Shown in pieces: positions 7,038 through 10,011 of a stretch of 10,011 nt of DNA. The stretch is from Sphingobium sp. Its GTDB lineage: Bacteria; Pseudomonadota; Alphaproteobacteria; Sphingomonadales; Sphingomonadaceae. The notes beneath the pieces were generated by a model. That model made no database searches, was not told the DNA's origin, and saw only the letters and a list, made by a program, of their open reading frames with translations. Where the stretch lies: positions 1-10,011 of the forward strand of contig JAGVJS010000412.1 of the NCBI GenBank assembly GCA_020051025.1, in the 5' to 3' direction. A program made the position numbers and the translations under genes. Within the stretch, counting starts at the first letter, position 1. Each line of letters opens with the position of its first letter.

Positions 7038-8235
7038 CATGACCGACGACGACATCCTCGCCGAACTGGGCGTCGACCTGACGCCCAAGAAGTTTCGCAC
7101 CAACACCCCGCGCGAGGAGCGGATCATCGCCGGCTTCGAGGATATCCTGAAATTCCGCGACGAGCATGGTCGCGCGCCTCAGCACGGCGAGGATCGCGAT
7201 ATTTTCGAACGGCTGTACGCCGTCCGGCTCGATCGGCTGCGTGCGCTGCCGGAATGCCACGATCTGCTGGCTGACATGGACGTGCATGGCCTGCTCGACG
7301 GTGCCGACATCGCCGCCGCGCTGGTCGATGAGCTTGATGACAGCGCCCTGCTGGCGGAACTGGGCATCGACGCCGAAGCTGCCGACGACATCACTCGGCT
7401 GCGCAACGTGCGATCGAACGCCGATCGCAAGGCGGCGGAGGAAATTGCCGAACACACGCCCTGTGTCGATTTCGACCAGTTCCGCCCGCTATTCACTTCG
7501 GTGAAACGCGATCTGGACAAGGGCGTGCGCGAAACCCGCACCATGCGGACGGAACTGACCCTCGCGGAAATCAAGCCGGGCGAATTTTTCATCGTCAGCG
7601 GGCAATTGGCGCATATCGCCTCCGATGATGGGGAGTTCACTACTGATTACGGTCGCACCGATCGCCGCCTGCGCGTGATTTATGACAACGAAACCGAAAG
7701 CAATGTGCTGGCCAGGTCCTTCCAGAAGGCCCTGTATCGGGACAAAGGCGCGCGTCGCGTTTCGAACCCGTTGTCGGGTCCGCTCTTTGCGGATGCCCCT
7801 GTAGCCACCGAAGAGCCTGAACATCTGCCGTCGGGCACGCTCTACGTCCTGCGCAGTCGCTCGACCCATCCGACCATCGCGGCCCATCGCGATCTGATCC
7901 ACAAAATCGGCATCACTGGCGGTTCGGTCGAAACGCGCATTTCCGGAGCCGCCGATGATGCCACCTATCTGCTTGCCGATGTCGACGTGGTGGCAACCTA
8001 CAAGCTATTCGACATCAACCGCCCGAGGTTGGAAGCCCTCATTCATCGCGTCTTGGACAGCGTGCGTTTCGATGCGGAAATCCCGGACCGTTTCGGCAAG
8101 CCCGTGCGCCCGCGCGAATGGTTCCTGGTCCCGTTGCACATCATCGACGAGATCGTCGACCGCATCGGCGACGGATCGCTGGCCGGGATGACCTATGATC
8201 CGCACGCCGTTGCGCTGATACCGGAAGCGGCTTGA
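7030..8235 (+). CDS. GIY-YIG nuclease family protein (T5orf172/MUG113-like), probable restriction nuclease
   Basis: The 401-residue protein has a C-terminal GIY-YIG domain at about 269-345. The elements are LYVL at 271-274 (GIY position), HKIGIT at 291-296 (YIG position), R303 in the first helix (ETRIS) and E335 (RLEALIH), the usual metal-binding glutamate. A short conserved tail follows (PREWFLVPL, 361-369). The N-terminal 260 residues lack known catalytic motifs. They contain a GRAP...D.FERL element at 47-62, like the end of the helicase, and an LAELGxD motif that occurs twice (10-16 and 108-114). Residues 206-252 (GRTDRRLRVIYDNETESN and onward) look like a conserved middle domain. ATG 7030 was chosen because it overlaps the helicase stop by 8 nt behind a purine-rich AGCGGGGG. 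GIY-YIG folds act as restriction nucleases in Eco29kI and Hpy188I; use here as the cutting subunit is inferred from context. Confidence 0.85.
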   Translation: MSDMTDDDILAELGVDLTPKKFRTNTPREERIIAGFEDILKFRDEHGRAPQHGEDRDIFERLYAVRLDRLRALPECHDLLADMDVHGLLDGADIAAALVDELDDSALLAELGIDAEAADDITRLRNVRSNADRKAAEEIAEHTPCVDFDQFRPLFTSVKRDLDKGVRETRTMRTELTLAEIKPGEFFIVSGQLAHIASDDGEFTTDYGRTDRRLRVIYDNETESNVLARSFQKALYRDKGARRVSNPLSGPLFADAPVATEEPEHLPSGTLYVLRSRSTHPTIAAHRDLIHKIGITGGSVETRISGAADDATYLLADVDVVATYKLFDINRPRLEALIHRVLDSVRFDAEIPDRFGKPVRPREWFLVPLHIIDEIVDRIGDGSLAGMTYDPHAVALIPEAA

Positions 8236-8440
8236 ACTGGCCGGTAGGCGAATGTCAGGTTCGGAGACGAGCCGTGGGGTTAGCTGCCGTTTGCGCAAAG
8301 TCGACTCGCGACCAGACCCAGTCATTCCAGCTCAGGAGAGCGAACGCCAGCTTCTGCCGAAAGCCGCCAAGCGGCTTTGCCACCCGGCAGTGCGGCGTAA
8401 CCGGGCTGCCCGTCCTTCGCGCTGGTGCACGCAGCTTTGA
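8236..8440. other. Non-coding gap between convergent genes
   Basis: No convincing gene is present in these 205 bp; the short open frames lack ribosome binding sites and typical codon use. The stretch holds a 10-bp palindrome TTTGCGCAAA (8290-8299), a small GTCG...CGAC hairpin (8300-8312), and the 8-bp hairpin at 8360-8378. It marks the right end of the defence-like cassette against the two-component pair. Confidence 0.6.
8360..8378. terminator. Candidate bidirectional terminator between convergent genes
   Basis: AAAGCCGC (8360-8367) pairs perfectly with GCGGCTTT (8371-8378) around a CAA loop. The A-run on one side and the T-run on the other give each strand a GC stem followed by three T, an arrangement suited to stopping both the rightward nuclease operon and the leftward kinase operon. 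The T-tract is only three bases, so it is a weak intrinsic terminator at best. Confidence 0.45.
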
Positions 8441-9769
8441 TTAAACCGTTATGTGGACGCCGAAGCCCGGGCGGGAGGCGATGGCGGCCTTGCCGGAATG
8501 CGCCGCAACGATGGCCGCTACCATCGCAAGCCCAAGCCCATGCCCTGGTGTTGACCGGCTGCGGTCGACACGCATGAACCGGTTGAACAGCTCGGGAGCT
8601 TCAGCCTCCCCCACGCCAGGACCATCGTCGGTTATGCTTAGGCGTATACGGTCACCGGCATGATCGAGGTCAATGCACACAGTAGTTCCTTGGGGTGTGT
8701 GCTGAACGGCGTTGTCGAGGAGATTGGTGAGCATCTGTTGAAGCAGGCGGCGGTCTCCGGGCATTGTCACGCCCGAGGCAACCCTAGTGACAAGCAGGTG
8801 GCCGCTGCTCTCCATTGAAGGTTGGAACGCCTCAGCCACGTCGGCCACCACCGCGCTGAGATTGACCGTCTGGAAGTGCGCACGGGCGGCCATGCCTTCA
8901 ACCTCTGCAATCCGCAGCAATGCAGCGAAGACCTCCAGCAATTCGCCCGCTTCTGCCGCGGCGGCCTCGATCGCGTCGCGCTGCAGAGTTTCATCGCGCT
9001 CGCGCAGTGCCTCGTCGAGCCGGTTTTGGAGCCGCGTGAGAGGAGTGCGCAGATCGTGGGCGACGTCGCTCGATATCTGACGCAGATTCTCCATCAGCCC
9101 CGCGATCCGGTCGAGCATTAGGTTGAGCGTTGTTGCCACCCCGTCGAACTCGTCACCAGTGCCGGTCAGGGGCACTCGCCGAGACAGATCGCCAGCGATG
9201 ATAGCGGCGGCAGTATGGTCGATCCGCGCCAAGCGCCGTCGGGTAACAACAGCGACCAGCCACGCCGCACCGATACCGAGCAACAACATCGCGCCAAAAG
9301 CCCCTAGGAAAAGCAGGATGAAGCGGTTGTCCATCTCGTCGATGGCTGCGCGATCTGCGGCGACCAGTAGCCGGTAGCCTCCGGGAAGCAATGTGGTCAG
9401 CGATTGGGCGATCCGTTCATCGCCATGCGCTTTGTATGGTAGGAGTTCGACATAACCGGGTTTGGATGGGACCATCGCATCGAGTGTTCCAGCCATGGGT
9501 GTGTTCGAAGCATCGACCAGTCGATAGCCGAGGCTCGCTGTGCTGCTCGCCGCCTCGCGTCGCCGGATCGCGGCTGCGACCCCCTCATACCCGTCCTGCC
9601 CTTCATCGATCAGCGCCTGCGTTTCGATGGCGATCCGGTGGTCGAGCTGTAATTCCAGCGCTTCATGTGTCGATTCGAACGCGACCACGCCGATGACTAG
9701 CGTCGCCAGCGCAAATCCGAGTGCGACGGCTGCCACCAGACCAAAAGTGCCACGCCACCAGCGCTTCAT
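8441..9769 (-). CDS. HAMP-domain sensor histidine kinase (two-component system)
   Basis: The 442-residue protein is a classical membrane-bound kinase. It has a first membrane helix at about 8-31, a periplasmic sensor segment at about 32-148, a second membrane helix at about 150-176, and HAMP at about 177-225 (IIAGDLSRRVP). The HisKA helix has H-box AHDLRTPL with phospho-accepting H238. The ATPase domain has N-box LLDNAVQHTP (N353), G1 DDGPGVG (381-387), F-box FNRFMRVD and G2 GHGLGLAM (409-416). ATG 9769 is chosen because it overlaps the response-regulator stop (ATGA) and begins just before the first membrane helix; the frame continues upstream but only inside the regulator gene. The periplasmic part has no metal- or ligand-binding signature I recognise, so the signal is unknown. 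All key residues are intact. It autophosphorylates and passes phosphate to the regulator encoded just upstream. Confidence 0.92.
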   Translation of the reverse strand: MKRWWRGTFGLVAAVALGFALATLVIGVVAFESTHEALELQLDHRIAIETQALIDEGQDGYEGVAAAIRRREAASSTASLGYRLVDASNTPMAGTLDAMVPSKPGYVELLPYKAHGDERIAQSLTTLLPGGYRLLVAADRAAIDEMDNRFILLFLGAFGAMLLLGIGAAWLVAVVTRRRLARIDHTAAAIIAGDLSRRVPLTGTGDEFDGVATTLNLMLDRIAGLMENLRQISSDVAHDLRTPLTRLQNRLDEALRERDETLQRDAIEAAAAEAGELLEVFAALLRIAEVEGMAARAHFQTVNLSAVVADVAEAFQPSMESSGHLLVTRVASGVTMPGDRRLLQQMLTNLLDNAVQHTPQGTTVCIDLDHAGDRIRLSITDDGPGVGEAEAPELFNRFMRVDRSRSTPGHGLGLAMVAAIVAAHSGKAAIASRPGFGVHITV

Positions 9770-10011
9770 CCGCCTTCCCTGATGAGATAGCCCGCACCGC
9801 GCACGGTCTCGATCGGGTCGCTCTCGAAACCGGCATTTAGCTTGGAGCGCAACCGGCTGAGATGGGTCTCGACGATATTGGTCTTGGGGTCGAAGTCGAA
9901 ATCCCACACCCTCTCTAGCAGCATGGTGCGGGTCATGATGCGGCCCGGGTTGCGCATCAGTTCGGCCAGCAGGGTGAACTCGCGGGGTTGGAGCGCAATC
10001 TTGCGGCCTGC
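9766..10011 (-). CDS. OmpR/PhoB-family response regulator, C-terminal DNA-binding domain (cut by window edge)
   Basis: Only the last 81 residues are in the window; the receiver domain and start lie beyond the right edge. The visible part is the winged helix-turn-helix effector domain: LQPREFTLLAELMRNPG, then the recognition region (NIVETHLSRLRSKL) and the closing wing (IETVRGAGYLI) typical of OmpR/PhoB regulators. The TGA stop (9766-9768) overlaps the kinase ATG by 4 nt, a translationally coupled regulator-kinase pair. It binds promoter DNA when phosphorylated; targets cannot be told from this window. The pair is unrelated in direction and apparent function to the cassette on the other strand. 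Confidence 0.93.
   Translation of the reverse strand, partial: AGRKIALQPREFTLLAELMRNPGRIMTRTMLLERVWDFDFDPKTNIVETHLSRLRSKLNAGFESDPIETVRGAGYLIREGG

Noticed and set aside
8232..8444. Short + strand open frames in the convergent gap
   Set aside because: No ribosome binding site, atypical composition and overlap with hairpins; judged non-coding.
9770..9907. 46-residue N-terminal extension of the histidine kinase
   Set aside because: It lies wholly inside the response-regulator gene in another frame; the ATGA overlap at 9766-9769 and the membrane helix right after MKRWW support the shorter start.
1..10011. CRISPR array, tRNA or rRNA gene, insertion sequence or attachment site
   Set aside because: I saw no regularly spaced repeats, no tRNA cloverleaf, no transposase and no matching direct repeats flanking the cassette on reading by eye; a computed repeat search could still find short ones.

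Overview
The window reads as chromosomal or integrated-element DNA from a GC-rich alphaproteobacterium, most likely a sphingomonad. That is an inference from high GC, codon use and the general look of the proteins; no rRNA or marker gene is present. It is gene-dense: no gene-free stretch exceeds about 200 bases.

Left edge (1-1405, + strand): the 3' end of an unrecognised gene (1-345) closes on a compact terminator that overlaps its stop codon. A complete PolB-type (DEDD) 3'-5' exonuclease gene follows (450-1331) and ends in a strong 10-11 bp terminator hairpin (1376-1405). This terminator separates the edge from the next block.

Core (1457-8235, + strand): five genes in close array look like one accessory defence cassette. 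They are a 944-aa MmeI/YeeA-like adenine-N6 DNA methyltransferase without a visible nuclease motif, a RelB/DinJ antitoxin, a YafQ-type RNase toxin, a 695-aa SF2 DEAD/DEAH-type helicase/translocase, and a 401-aa protein with a C-terminal GIY-YIG (T5orf172/MUG113-like) nuclease domain. The last four genes overlap one another (17, 4 and 8 nt), so the toxin-antitoxin pair is wired translationally to the helicase and nuclease. A 70-bp gap with a near-perfect operator palindrome lies before the antitoxin and is the probable internal promoter. My reading is a split restriction-modification system (modification by the methyltransferase, translocation by the helicase, cleavage by the GIY-YIG protein) with a TA module embedded between the modification and restriction arms. 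I do not know a published name for this exact arrangement.

Right edge (8441-10011, - strand): a two-component pair runs convergently toward the cassette. It has an OmpR/PhoB-type response regulator, of which only the C-terminal DNA-binding domain is inside the window, and a HAMP-containing sensor histidine kinase, joined by an ATGA overlap. A 205-bp non-coding convergent gap (8236-8440) with an 8-bp hairpin probably terminates both directions.
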